Below, in pieces: positions 1 to 6,851 of a stretch of DNA of 15,603 bases. The stretch is from an uncultured Oscillibacter sp. (GTDB lineage Bacteria; Bacillota; Clostridia; Oscillospirales; Oscillospiraceae), in NCBI RefSeq assembly GCF_900544955.1, contig NZ_UQXD01000050.1, forward strand, positions 1 through 15,603, read 5' to 3'. The position numbers and the translations under genes were made by a program. A model generated the notes under the pieces. That model ran no database searches. It saw only the letters and a list, made by a program, of their open reading frames with translations, and was not told the origin of the DNA. Positions within the stretch are counted from its first letter, which is position 1. Every line of letters starts with the position of its first letter.

Positions 1-1
1 C

Positions 2-862
2 GGGGACGCGGAGCGGCCCGAGGAGGCGCCGCCTCCGCCGGAGAAGCTGGAGGATTTGCAGGCGGAGCTGGCGGGCTACATCGGCCTGGGCGCCGTGAAG
101 CGGGAGGTGGAGAACCTCATCAACATGGTGACGGTCCACCAGATGCGGCGGAAAAACGACCTGCCGGTTACGGACCTGTCCCTGCACATGGTGTTCGCCG
201 GAAATCCCGGCACCGGCAAGACCACCATCGCCCGGCTCATGGCCCGGATTTACCACACCCTGGGCATTTTGTCCAAGGGACAGCTGGTGGAGGTGGACCG
301 GGGCGGGCTGGTGGCAGGCTACGTGGGCCAGACTGCGCTGAAGACCGGCAAGGCCATCGAAAAGGCCCTGGGCGGCGTGCTGTTCATCGACGAGGCCTAC
401 GCCCTCAATGGCCGCTCGGAGAACGACTTCGGCCAGGAGGCCATCGACACCATTTTGAAGGCCATGGAGGACCACCGGGACGATCTGGTGGTCATTGCGG
501 CGGGGTACGATGGGCTGATGGAGGACTTTATCCACTCCAACCCGGGGCTGGAGTCCCGGTTCAACCGCTTTTTGCACTTTGAGGACTACACCCTGGAGGA
601 GATGACGGCCATTTTCGCCATGCAGTGCAAGCGGGGGTGCTACACGTTGGAGACGGAGGCGGAGGAGCAGGTCCGGGCCTTCCTCCAAGAGGAGAACCGG
701 GATGGGGTGTCCTTCGGCAACGCCCGGGGCGTGCGGAATCTGTTTGAGCGCATTTTGGTGCAGCAGGCCAACCGGCTGGCCCGGCAGGAGACTGTCAGCC
801 GGGAGGACCTGATGGCGATTACCGCCTCCGACGTGGCGGCGGCCCGGAACACCGGGGCGTGA
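2..862 (+). CDS. AAA+ ATPase, CbbX/SpoVK type (5' partial)
   Basis: The visible part contains one AAA+ module of the CbbX/CfxQ/SpoVK family, ring-forming ATPases that remodel protein partners in the cytoplasm. The frame is open to the left edge. It begins with a proline/glutamate-rich linker (PEEAPPPPEK), so the true start is probably outside the window; a TTG at 56 is the only possible internal start before the domain. Counting from that TTG, Walker A is GNPGTGKT (49-56), the pore-loop region is GYVGQT (88-93), Walker B is LFIDEA (109-114), sensor 1 lies near IAAGY (147-151) and the arginine-finger segment is SNPGLESRFNR (161-171). SpoVK acts in spore maturation in Bacillus, which fits a spore former, but the partner here is unknown. 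The missing N-terminus could carry another domain. The FNT gene follows after 20 bp. I am confident of the family and not of the specific role. Confidence 0.88.
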   Translation, partial: GDAERPEEAPPPPEKLEDLQAELAGYIGLGAVKREVENLINMVTVHQMRRKNDLPVTDLSLHMVFAGNPGTGKTTIARLMARIYHTLGILSKGQLVEVDRGGLVAGYVGQTALKTGKAIEKALGGVLFIDEAYALNGRSENDFGQEAIDTILKAMEDHRDDLVVIAAGYDGLMEDFIHSNPGLESRFNRFLHFEDYTLEEMTAIFAMQCKRGCYTLETEAEEQVRAFLQEENRDGVSFGNARGVRNLFERILVQQANRLARQETVSREDLMAITASDVAAARNTGA

Positions 863-882
863 AAGAGAAAGAGGAGGAGACG

Positions 883-1506
883 ATGAGGCGGCTGGGATCG
901 TTTTTGAACGCCGTGCTGGGCGGCGTGTGCATCGCCATCGGCGGCGTGGTGTTTTTGTCCTGCGAGAACAAGGTGACGGGGGCGGTGTTCTTCTGCCTGG
1001 GCCTGTTCTCCATCTGCACCTTCGGGTTTGACCTGTTCACCGGGAAGGTGGGGTATGTGTTCCAGCGGCCGCTGTCCTACACGGGCTTTGTGCTGTCGGT
1101 GTGGGTGGGGAATCTGGCAGGCGCCGTCCTGGTGGGCTGCGCCGTCCGGGCCACCCGCATCGCCGGGATCGGGGAGCGGGCGGCGGCGCTGTGCCAGGTC
1201 AAGCTGGAGGACGGGCTGGGGTCTATCTTCCTTTTGTCGGTGCTGTGCAACATCCTGATGTTCATCGCGGTGGACGGGTTCCACAACAACCCCCATGAGC
1301 TGGGGAAGTACCTGGGCATCCTCCTGGGGGTGGTGGGATTCATCCTCTGCGGCTTCGAGCACTGTGTGGCCAACATGTTCTACTTCTCCGTGGCCGGGGC
1401 CTGGAGCGGGCGGACGCTGCTGTACCTGGCGGTGATGAGTCTGGGCAACGCCTGCGGCAGGGTGCTGATTCCCCTGTGCCGGCAGTTGCGGGAGAAGACC
1501 GCGTGA
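883..1506 (+). CDS. Formate/nitrite transporter (FNT) family channel, short form
   Basis: This is a membrane channel of the FocA/NirC/HSC family, homopentameric pores for small monovalent anions such as formate, nitrite or hydrosulfide. From the ATG at 883 it is 207 residues with about six hydrophobic segments. Family signatures visible are LFTGKVG (51-57, equivalent to the first re-entrant loop), GFEHCVANMF (157-166) with the central-pore histidine H160, and a lysine (K142) at the place of the conserved pore lysine. Relatives are usually about 250-285 residues, so this is a compact form without N- or C-terminal tails. I chose ATG 883 because GGAGG at 873-877 lies 5 nt upstream; an in-frame GTG at 859 overlapping the previous stop is less likely. 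It is probably co-transcribed with the AAA+ gene, and a strong terminator follows immediately. The substrate cannot be read from sequence. Confidence 0.88.
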   Translation: MRRLGSFLNAVLGGVCIAIGGVVFLSCENKVTGAVFFCLGLFSICTFGFDLFTGKVGYVFQRPLSYTGFVLSVWVGNLAGAVLVGCAVRATRIAGIGERAAALCQVKLEDGLGSIFLLSVLCNILMFIAVDGFHNNPHELGKYLGILLGVVGFILCGFEHCVANMFYFSVAGAWSGRTLLYLAVMSLGNACGRVLIPLCRQLREKTA

Positions 1507-1507
1507 G

Positions 1508-1551
1508 AAACCTCCGGCCCTCCGCCTAACGGCGGAGGGCCGGAGGTTTTT
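1508..1551 (+). terminator. Strong intrinsic terminator after the FNT gene
   Basis: A perfect 16-bp GC-rich stem (1511-1526 with 1531-1546) has a TAAC loop and is followed by TTTTT (1547-1551). AAA at 1508-1510 can extend the pairing. It starts 2 nt after the FNT stop codon and ends the left-hand operon. Confidence 0.95.
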
Positions 1552-1900
1552 GGTCTGCGGAGCGGGAGCAGGTCGGGCTGCCGCGGGAGCTGGAGGGGTC
1601 TTTGGGGCCGCAGAGAGGCGCAGAGGCGGTGGAGACCGGAGGAGCGGCAGGGACCGGAGGAGCGGCGGGGAGGCCGGACTGTCCAGGGCGTCCGGGACGG
1701 GCGCATGGGGGAGTGGCTCCGGGACGCCGCGAAGGCCGAGGGGATGGCTGCGCCGTCCGAGGCGGTGCCGCGCCGGGGCCTTGGGCGGAGGTGGACCCGC
1801 CGCCGGGGCGTGAACAGGGGCCACCGGCAGCCAGGGCGGCTCCCGGCCCGCCCCACCTCGGGTCCCGTCCGGAGCGTAAACAGGGGCCGCTGGGACTGGA
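1552..1900. other. Intergenic stretch with no convincing gene; 18-bp tandem repeat and possible decayed coding
   Basis: About 350 bp lie between the FNT terminator and the stop of the LysM-GH18 gene. Open frames cross it on both strands, but none has a good start, a Shine-Dalgarno site or a recognisable protein. The + strand is purine-rich like real genes nearby. Short stretches read plausibly in two different frames: 1560-1637 beginning EREQVGLPRELEG, and 1705-1767 beginning MGEWLRDAAKAEG. This could be a frameshifted gene remnant. There is an 18-bp tandem duplication (1634-1669) and a diverged direct repeat (about 1806-1826 and 1872-1892). I see no clear terminator for the GH18 gene here. 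Confidence 0.5.
1634..1669. repeat. Two-copy 18-bp tandem repeat
   Basis: The unit GACCGGAGGAGCGGCAGG occurs at 1634-1651 and again at 1652-1669 with a single difference. The length is a multiple of three, so it would keep any reading frame. Confidence 0.85.
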
Positions 1901-3175
1901 TCAGGAGAGGTCGTAGAGACTGTCCAGCACCAGCCAGGTCTGGGAGAAGGGCCGCATCAGATTCCAGAAGCCGGCGCCCCGGAGGTCGTATTCCGCCACG
2001 AGGCGCAGCTTGGCGGAGAGGCTGCGGGCGTCCTCGAACCAGACCTCGTGGACCGTGCCGCCGGCGTCGGTGTAGTGGAAGAAGGGGGACTGGGCGGTTT
2101 CGTCGTACAAAATGGCGATCTGATACTGGATCGCCAGCTCGATGGCCCGCTGGTTGGAGATGGACTGGGCCCGGGTGACGCCCTGGACGAAGGGCAGCGG
2201 CCAGTCGTAGCCGTAGTTGGGAACGCCCAGGAAGATTTTCTCCGGCGGGATCTCCGTCAGCGCGTAGTCCACCACCGCCCGGACGTTGGGCAGCGGCGCC
2301 ACCGCCATGGGCGGCCCGGCGGTATAACCCCACTCGTAGGTCATCAGCAGCACGCCGTCGGAGGCAGCGCCGATGGCGGCGTAGTTGTGGCCCTCGTAGA
2401 GAAGGCCGGGCTGGGCGGCGGAGGTCTTGGGGGCCAGGGCTGTCCAGAGGAAGAGGCCGCCGGCCCCCAGGAGGCGGTGGAGCGTCCCGAGAAAGTTTGC
2501 GTAGGGCGCCGCCAGGTCGGCGGGCAGGTATTCAAAGTCCACGTCCAACCCGGCGTAGCCCCGGAGGCGGAGGGTCTGGAGAATCTGCTGGATGAGCCGG
2601 TCCTGGAGCGCCTGGTCCGTCAGGATTTGGGCCGCCCGCTCCGTGCTGAACTGGCCGCCCTCCGTCAGGGTGGACAGGTGCATCACCGGCCGGGTGTCCC
2701 GCTGGCGGGCGGCGGAGAGCAGGGCGTCGTCCGCCAGGGGGAGCAGGTCCCCCTCGGCGGTGATGCCGTAGGTGAAGGGGGTCAGGTAGGTGAGGTAGGG
2801 CAGCTGCTCGCTGAGGAGGCGGGCGTCGATATGGGGGTAGGCGTAGCCGTTGGAGACGGCGGTGCCCAGCTTCTCCCCCAGGTAGGAGATCACCAGCACC
2901 TGGCCGGGGTACAGCGCCGTGCCGCCGGCGAGGGGCCAGTTGTTCCGCCACAGGGCGCGGATGGAGGTGCCGTAGGCCCTGGCGATGGAACTGAGCGTCT
3001 CGCCGGGGCGGACGGCGTGGACCTGCCGGGGAAAGCGGACCACCAGCGTCTGTCCCACCGCCAGGGCGCCGGAGGCGGGCACCCCGTTGTCGGCGGCCAG
3101 GCGGGTGGGGTCTACGCCGTAATAGGCCGCGATGGAGCCGGTGGTTTCGCCGGCTTGAACCACGTGAATCGTCAT
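1901..3175 (-). CDS. LysM-LysM-GH18 peptidoglycan hydrolase, SleL/YaaH-like spore cortex-lytic protein
   Basis: This is a 424-residue protein with two N-terminal LysM cell-wall-binding repeats (about 3-47 and 52-97), followed by a family 18 glycoside hydrolase barrel (about 105-420). The GH18 catalytic DxDxE motif is visible as LDVDFEY, with D211, D213 and the acid/base E215. There is no signal peptide. This architecture matches SleL/YaaH, an N-acetylglucosaminidase that acts on spore-cortex fragments and reaches the spore coat from the mother cell without a secretion signal. I chose ATG 3175 because GAGGTG (3190-3185) sits 9 nt upstream. In-frame GTG 3187 and ATG 3184 are too close to that site. 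A sigma-E-like promoter lies just upstream (separate entry). The gene diverges from the LysR gene. The GH18 and LysM calls are firm; the germination or coat role is inferred from family. Confidence 0.92.
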   Translation of the reverse strand: MTIHVVQAGETTGSIAAYYGVDPTRLAADNGVPASGALAVGQTLVVRFPRQVHAVRPGETLSSIARAYGTSIRALWRNNWPLAGGTALYPGQVLVISYLGEKLGTAVSNGYAYPHIDARLLSEQLPYLTYLTPFTYGITAEGDLLPLADDALLSAARQRDTRPVMHLSTLTEGGQFSTERAAQILTDQALQDRLIQQILQTLRLRGYAGLDVDFEYLPADLAAPYANFLGTLHRLLGAGGLFLWTALAPKTSAAQPGLLYEGHNYAAIGAASDGVLLMTYEWGYTAGPPMAVAPLPNVRAVVDYALTEIPPEKIFLGVPNYGYDWPLPFVQGVTRAQSISNQRAIELAIQYQIAILYDETAQSPFFHYTDAGGTVHEVWFEDARSLSAKLRLVAEYDLRGAGFWNLMRPFSQTWLVLDSLYDLS

Positions 3176-3198
3176 ATTGGACATCACCTCTTACCGAA

Positions 3199-3227
3199 AC
3201 CGTATGCGGCGGGCGGGACGGATATGA
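3199..3227 (-). promoter_or_regulatory. Candidate sigma-E-type sporulation promoter for the GH18 gene
   Basis: On the minus strand TCATATC (3227-3221) and CATACGGT (3206-3199) are separated by 14 nt. The Bacillus sigma-E consensus is KMATATT-N14/15-CATACAHT, giving about 6/7 and 6/8 matches. Yaah-type genes are sigma-E-dependent in B. subtilis. The predicted leader would be very short, about 17 nt. Confidence 0.45.
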
Positions 3228-3252
3228 GGGGAAGCAGGGGGACAAATGGTAC

Positions 3253-3281
3253 TTGCCTTTTTCGGGGACATGAGATACCAT
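3253..3281 (+). promoter_or_regulatory. Candidate housekeeping promoter for the LysR gene
   Basis: TTGCCT (3253-3258) and TACCAT (3276-3281) are 17 bp apart, each matching 4 of 6 bases of the sigma-A consensus. They lie in the AT-richer part of the divergent intergenic region, about 45 bp upstream of the LysR start. A LysR-family autoregulatory site could overlap, but I cannot define one. Confidence 0.4.
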
Positions 3282-3328
3282 AAGAGCAGATATTCCATTA
3301 TTTCATTTAATGGCGGGGGAGAACGGTT

Positions 3329-4210
3329 ATGAACATCCGGAAGTACGAGGCCTATGTGCGGGCGGTGGAGCTGGGGAGCCTGTCCAAGGCGGCGGAGCAG
3401 CTGGGCTACACCCAGTCCGGCATCAGCCACATGATGCAGTCCCTGGAGGAGGAGGTGGGCTTCCCGCTGATGACCCGGACCTCCGCAGGCATCCTGCCCA
3501 ACAGCGAGGGAGAGCTGCTGCTGCCCGTCATCCGCCAGCTGCTGAGCACCAGTGAGTCGCTGGAGCAGTATATCGCCAAGATCAAGGGGGCCGACACCGG
3601 CCGCATCCGCATCGCGGCCTATCCCAGCGTGGCCACCTACTGGCTGCCCCAGATCATCCGGGATTTCCAGAAGGACTATCCCAACGTGGAGATTCAGATC
3701 ACGGAGATGGGCTCCGGCGCCATCGAGGAGATCATGGAGAAGCGGCAGGCGGAGCTGTGCATCTACGCCGGCGGGGAGAAGCGGGACTTTGAGTGGGTTC
3801 CGCTGTGCCGGGACCGGATGCTGGCGCTGGTGCCGCCGGAGCACCCCTTGGCCCGGCGGGAGTGCGTGCCTCTGGACGCCCTGGTGGAGGAGGAGTTCAT
3901 CATGCCCATGCCGGACTACGACGGGGAGGTGCGCTACATTCTGGACAAAATGGCCCACTGGCCCCACATCCTCTTCTCCGCGTGCAGCGATTACGCCATC
4001 ATCAACATGGTGACCCAGGGGCTGGGGGTGTCCATCTTGTCGGAGCTGCTGCTGAAAAACTATCCCACCGGGGCGGTGGCCCGGCCCATGGACCCGGGCC
4101 AGGAGCGGATGCTGGGCATGGGGGTGCCGCAGCTGAAGGCGGCGTCGCCGGTGACGAGGAACTTCATGCACTACGTGGAGGCCTATGTGGCCCGGGAAAA
4201 GGGCGTATGA
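3329..4210 (+). CDS. LysR-family transcriptional regulator
   Basis: This 293-residue protein is of normal LysR length. The N-terminal winged helix-turn-helix is clear: residues 17-45 carry SLSKAAEQLGYTQSGISH and the following recognition region, then EEEVGFPLMTR. The rest is a two-lobed effector-binding domain (about 90-290) typical of LysR proteins that respond to a small metabolite. The start ATG 3329 has GGGGGAG (3315-3321) 7 nt upstream. It is divergent from the GH18 gene and 103 bp upstream of a ZIP transporter on the same strand. LysR proteins often control the adjacent or divergent gene, but nothing in the sequence identifies the ligand or target here. The next gene may be co-transcribed through the hairpin at 4258-4300. 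Confidence 0.92.
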   Translation: MNIRKYEAYVRAVELGSLSKAAEQLGYTQSGISHMMQSLEEEVGFPLMTRTSAGILPNSEGELLLPVIRQLLSTSESLEQYIAKIKGADTGRIRIAAYPSVATYWLPQIIRDFQKDYPNVEIQITEMGSGAIEEIMEKRQAELCIYAGGEKRDFEWVPLCRDRMLALVPPEHPLARRECVPLDALVEEEFIMPMPDYDGEVRYILDKMAHWPHILFSACSDYAIINMVTQGLGVSILSELLLKNYPTGAVARPMDPGQERMLGMGVPQLKAASPVTRNFMHYVEAYVAREKGV

Positions 4211-4257
4211 ACCGGCGGGAAACGGAATAAGGTGTACCATCTCCCGGGGGAGACGGA

Positions 4258-4300
4258 CCGGGCAGGAGCCGGCTGGGCCGGCGCCTGCCCGGATGTTTTT
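4258..4300 (+). terminator. Terminator-like hairpin abutting the ZIP Shine-Dalgarno (possible attenuator)
   Basis: The outer stem CCGGGCAGG (4258-4266) pairs with CCTGCCCGG (4284-4292). The inner stem GCCGGC (4268-4273) pairs with GCCGGC (4277-4282), with a single A/G mismatch between them. TTTTT follows at 4296-4300. The AGGAGGTG ribosome site begins 2 nt later. It either ends the lysR transcript or sits in the leader of the ZIP mRNA. Confidence 0.7.
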
Positions 4301-4313
4301 CAGGAGGTGGCCC

Positions 4314-5045
4314 ATGGAGGGACTTGGGACGGTGCTGCTCATCACCGCCGCGGCGGGCATCGGCGGCACGGGTCTTGGCGGCGGGGCGGCGTGCCTGCTG
4401 CGGCGGGACTCCGGACGGGCGGTGAGCCTGATGCTCAGCTTTGCCGCCGGGGTGATGACGGCGGTGGTGTGCTTCGACCTGCTGGCGGACGCGGCGCAGG
4501 CGGGACTGCTCCGGGCCGTGCTGGGGGTGCTGGCGGGGTACGGCGGGACGGAGGCGCTGAACGCCGCTGTCAGCCGGGCGGACCGCCGGGGGCGCAGCAG
4601 CCTGTTTCTGGCGGGCGTGGTGATGGCGGCGGCCATCGCCGTCCACAACATGCCGGAGGGCATGGTGATCGGCGCGTCCTTCGGCGCGGCGGCGGGCGGC
4701 CTCCGGGCGGGGCTGATGATGGCGGCGGTGATCGGGCTGCACAACATCCCGGAGGGGATGGCGGTGGGGGTGCCGCTGATCTCCGGCGGGATGGGGCGGT
4801 GCCGGGCCGTGCTGGTCTGCGCCGCCACCGGGGCCCCCACGGTGCTGGGGGCGGCGGCGGGGTACTTCCTGGGAACCCTGGGGCCCCGGGCGCTGTCCCT
4901 GGCGCTGAGCTTCGCCTCCGGCGCCATGCTGTACGTGGTGTTTGGGGAGCTGCTGCCCGAGGCGGGGGAGATGTGGAAGTCCCGCCTGCCCGCCCTGGCG
5001 GCGGTGGTGGGCATGATGGTGGGCATGGCGATTGTATACGCATAG
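4314..5045 (+). CDS. ZIP-family divalent metal transporter
   Basis: This is a 243-residue integral membrane protein of the ZIP (ZupT-like) family, which imports zinc and other divalent metals across the cytoplasmic membrane. Both metal-binding helix signatures are present: HNMPEG (111-116) and HNIPEG (143-148), supplying the His/Glu binuclear site. About eight hydrophobic segments can be followed, with a short charged loop (SRADRRGR, 87-94) where ZIPs have a cytoplasmic loop; it lacks a His-rich stretch. ATG 4314 follows AGGAGGTG (4303-4310) with 3-5 nt spacing. An upstream in-frame extension has no ribosome site and overlaps the hairpin, so it was not used. Metal specificity cannot be read. 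No promoter is visible between the hairpin and the start, so expression probably depends on transcription passing the hairpin. Confidence 0.93.
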   Translation: MEGLGTVLLITAAAGIGGTGLGGGAACLLRRDSGRAVSLMLSFAAGVMTAVVCFDLLADAAQAGLLRAVLGVLAGYGGTEALNAAVSRADRRGRSSLFLAGVVMAAAIAVHNMPEGMVIGASFGAAAGGLRAGLMMAAVIGLHNIPEGMAVGVPLISGGMGRCRAVLVCAATGAPTVLGAAAGYFLGTLGPRALSLALSFASGAMLYVVFGELLPEAGEMWKSRLPALAAVVGMMVGMAIVYA

Positions 5046-5047
5046 AC

Positions 5048-5088
5048 GAGACGTCCCCGGCAAAGCAGCGCTTTGCCGGGGACGTCTT
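5048..5088. terminator. Long perfect hairpin between convergent genes, bidirectional terminator candidate
   Basis: A perfect 17-bp stem (5050-5066 with 5070-5086) has only a 3-nt loop, extended by an A-T pair and a G-U pair. It lies 2-3 nt after the ZIP stop and 37 nt beyond the end of the convergent CstA gene. There is no real T-tract on either side, so it may terminate weakly or protect the 3' ends. Confidence 0.6.
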
Positions 5089-5124
5089 CCGCCGCATGGG
5101 AGGCGCGGCGGGCGGGAGGCGGGG

Positions 5125-6636
5125 TCAGGCTCTGGCGGTGAGCCGGGCGGAGCGCTTTTTGCCGTACCAGAGGATGACGGCCACATAGGCCACGGCAGAG
5201 GCGATGCCCACGGCGTAGGCCACGGACCAGGGCAGGTTGAAGCCGATATGGGCGTTGGCGATGTAGGTGACGGTGATGAAGGTATACCAAGCGCCGGGGA
5301 CCAGGGGGACCCAGACGTATTTACCCTTGCCGTTTTCAAACATCCAGATGGAGATGGCCAGGAAGGCGAAAAGGGACAGAGTCTGGTTGGACCAGGCGAA
5401 GTAGCGCCACAGGATATTGAAGCCGTCGGCGTTGAACTTGGCGAAGACCAGAATCACGGCCACCAGGGCGAAGATGACGGCGGAGAGGCCCAGGCGCTTG
5501 CCGTTGGTGCTCTGGTCCAGGTGGAAGGACTCTGCGATGGTGAGGCGCAGGCCCCGGAGGGCGGTGTCGCCGGAGGTGATGGGCAGGACGATGATGCCCA
5601 GCAGGGCGATGATGCCGCCCACGGGGCCCAGGATGTCCTTGCAGACGATGCCCACCGTGCCGGTGGCGCCGCCGTTGGCGGCCTGGAGGCCCAGGTTGTA
5701 CACGCCCATGGCGGCGGCGGCCCAGACCATGGCGATGAAGCCCTCCAGCACCATCATGTTGTAGAAGGTGTTGCGGCCCTCCCGCTCGCTTTTGACGGTG
5801 CGGGAGATGATGGCGGTCTGGGTGGAGTGGAAGCCGGAGAGAATACCGCAGGCCACGGTGACGAAGAAGACGGGGAGGAAGTGGCCGGAGGAGAAATACG
5901 CGCCGTAGCTGAAGGGGACCTGGGCGCCGTCCACGGTCTGGAAGGCCTGGAACGCAACGCCCTGCCAATTGTCCCACAGGTTCAGCAGGGGATAGCCCTT
6001 GACGAACAGGCCGATGAACACGCCCACGGCGGAGAACATCAAGATGGCGCCGAAGATGGGGTAGATGCGGCCGATGATGGCGTCGATGGGGAAGACGGTG
6101 GCCAGCAGGTAATAGGCGAAGATGACGCCGTAGATCACCCAGGTGGAGATGGAGGTGGGGGCCCCGTCAAAGGGGAAGACCTGGGTGGCGGCGATGTCGC
6201 CGGGGGTATAGATGAACACGGCGCCCACCAGGAGCAGCAGCAGGCAGACAAAGACCTGGTAGACGGCGTAGACGCCCTTGTTGCTGTAGCGGCGGACCAT
6301 CTCCGGCATCTGGGTGCCGCCGTCCCGCAGGCAGATCATGCCGGAGAAGTAGTCGTGCATAGCGCCGCCGATGATGTTGCCGATGGGAATGGTGATAAAG
6401 GCGATGGGGCCGAAGAGAATGCCCTGAATGGGGCCGAAGATGGGGCCGGTGCCCGCGATGTTCAGAAGGTTGATGAGACAGTTTTTCCAGCTCTTCATGG
6501 GGACGTAGTCCACGCCGTCCTGCTTGGAGTAGGCGGGGGTCTCCCGGTCGTCGGGACCGAAAATCCGCTCACAGAATTTGCCGTACAGGGCCGCGCCCGC
6601 GACGAGGATCACAAGGCCGATGAGGAAGGTCGTCAT
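5125..6636 (-). CDS. CstA-family carbon-starvation/peptide or pyruvate transporter, short clade
   Basis: This is a 503-residue multi-spanning membrane protein of the CstA family, transporters for peptides and, in E. coli CstA/BtsT, pyruvate. The conserved N-terminal block is visible at about 53-105: LLNIAGTGPIFGPI, then IGNIIGGAMHDYFSGM and LRDGG, matching the CstA signature (IAGxGPxxGP ... GAxxDF ... R.GG). About fourteen to sixteen hydrophobic segments follow. Full-length proteobacterial CstA is about 700 residues; the roughly 500-residue form is the one common in Firmicutes. I chose ATG 6636 (MTTFLIGL); AAGGAG lies 12 nt upstream. GTG 6645 is possible, but its spacing of 3 nt is too short. 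The gene stands alone on its transcript: the KdpE-like terminator lies upstream and a convergent hairpin downstream. The substrate is not readable. Confidence 0.92.
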   Translation of the reverse strand: MTTFLIGLVILVAGAALYGKFCERIFGPDDRETPAYSKQDGVDYVPMKSWKNCLINLLNIAGTGPIFGPIQGILFGPIAFITIPIGNIIGGAMHDYFSGMICLRDGGTQMPEMVRRYSNKGVYAVYQVFVCLLLLLVGAVFIYTPGDIAATQVFPFDGAPTSISTWVIYGVIFAYYLLATVFPIDAIIGRIYPIFGAILMFSAVGVFIGLFVKGYPLLNLWDNWQGVAFQAFQTVDGAQVPFSYGAYFSSGHFLPVFFVTVACGILSGFHSTQTAIISRTVKSEREGRNTFYNMMVLEGFIAMVWAAAAMGVYNLGLQAANGGATGTVGIVCKDILGPVGGIIALLGIIVLPITSGDTALRGLRLTIAESFHLDQSTNGKRLGLSAVIFALVAVILVFAKFNADGFNILWRYFAWSNQTLSLFAFLAISIWMFENGKGKYVWVPLVPGAWYTFITVTYIANAHIGFNLPWSVAYAVGIASAVAYVAVILWYGKKRSARLTARA

Positions 6637-6803
6637 AGTACACACACTCTCCTTTTCCGCAGCGTCCCGGCGGACAGGCCTCCGGGGTGCTGCCTCTATT
6701 ACCAGTGTACCAGGTTTTTCCGGCAGGCGCTGTTAATAAAAGGAAGGCGGCGGTATAGGGGGCGTATGGATTTCCGGCGGAGATGCTAAAAAGCCGTCAA
6801 TGC

Positions 6804-6847
6804 AAAAAAAGAGGCAGGCGAGCCGCCTTCCGGCGGCTCGCCTGCCT
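6804..6847 (-). terminator. Intrinsic terminator of the kinase/response-regulator operon
   Basis: Read on the minus strand, a perfect 15-bp stem (6846-6832 with 6827-6813), extended by one more pair, has a GGAA loop. It is followed after 2 nt by seven T residues (6810-6804). It begins a few bases after the response-regulator stop. Confidence 0.95.
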
Positions 6848-6851
6848 GGGG

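Noticed and set aside
640..1824. Long minus-strand open frame opposite the AAA+/FNT genes
   Set aside because: Proline/arginine-rich antisense of two well-supported genes; arises from high GC and third-position bias. No start site or domain.
1705..2178. Small plus-strand gene starting MGEWLRDAAKAEG
   Set aside because: No Shine-Dalgarno site, Arg-rich after about 25 residues, and its second half runs antisense through the GH18 gene.
2048..3283. Long plus-strand open frame opposite the LysM-GH18 gene
   Set aside because: Gly/Val/Gln-rich low-complexity translation, antisense to clear LysM and GH18 motifs.
3191..5290. Nearly 700-codon minus-strand open frame over the LysR and ZIP genes
   Set aside because: Antisense to two genes with diagnostic motifs; composition His/Pro/Arg-rich with no domain.
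5032..6789. 585-codon plus-strand open frame opposite CstA
   Set aside because: Asp/Gly/His-rich shadow of a membrane-protein gene.
6637..6803. Riboswitch or clear promoter upstream of CstA
   Set aside because: TACACT and TTAACA-like pieces are present on the minus strand but at 21-bp spacing. No conserved riboswitch fold could be recognised.
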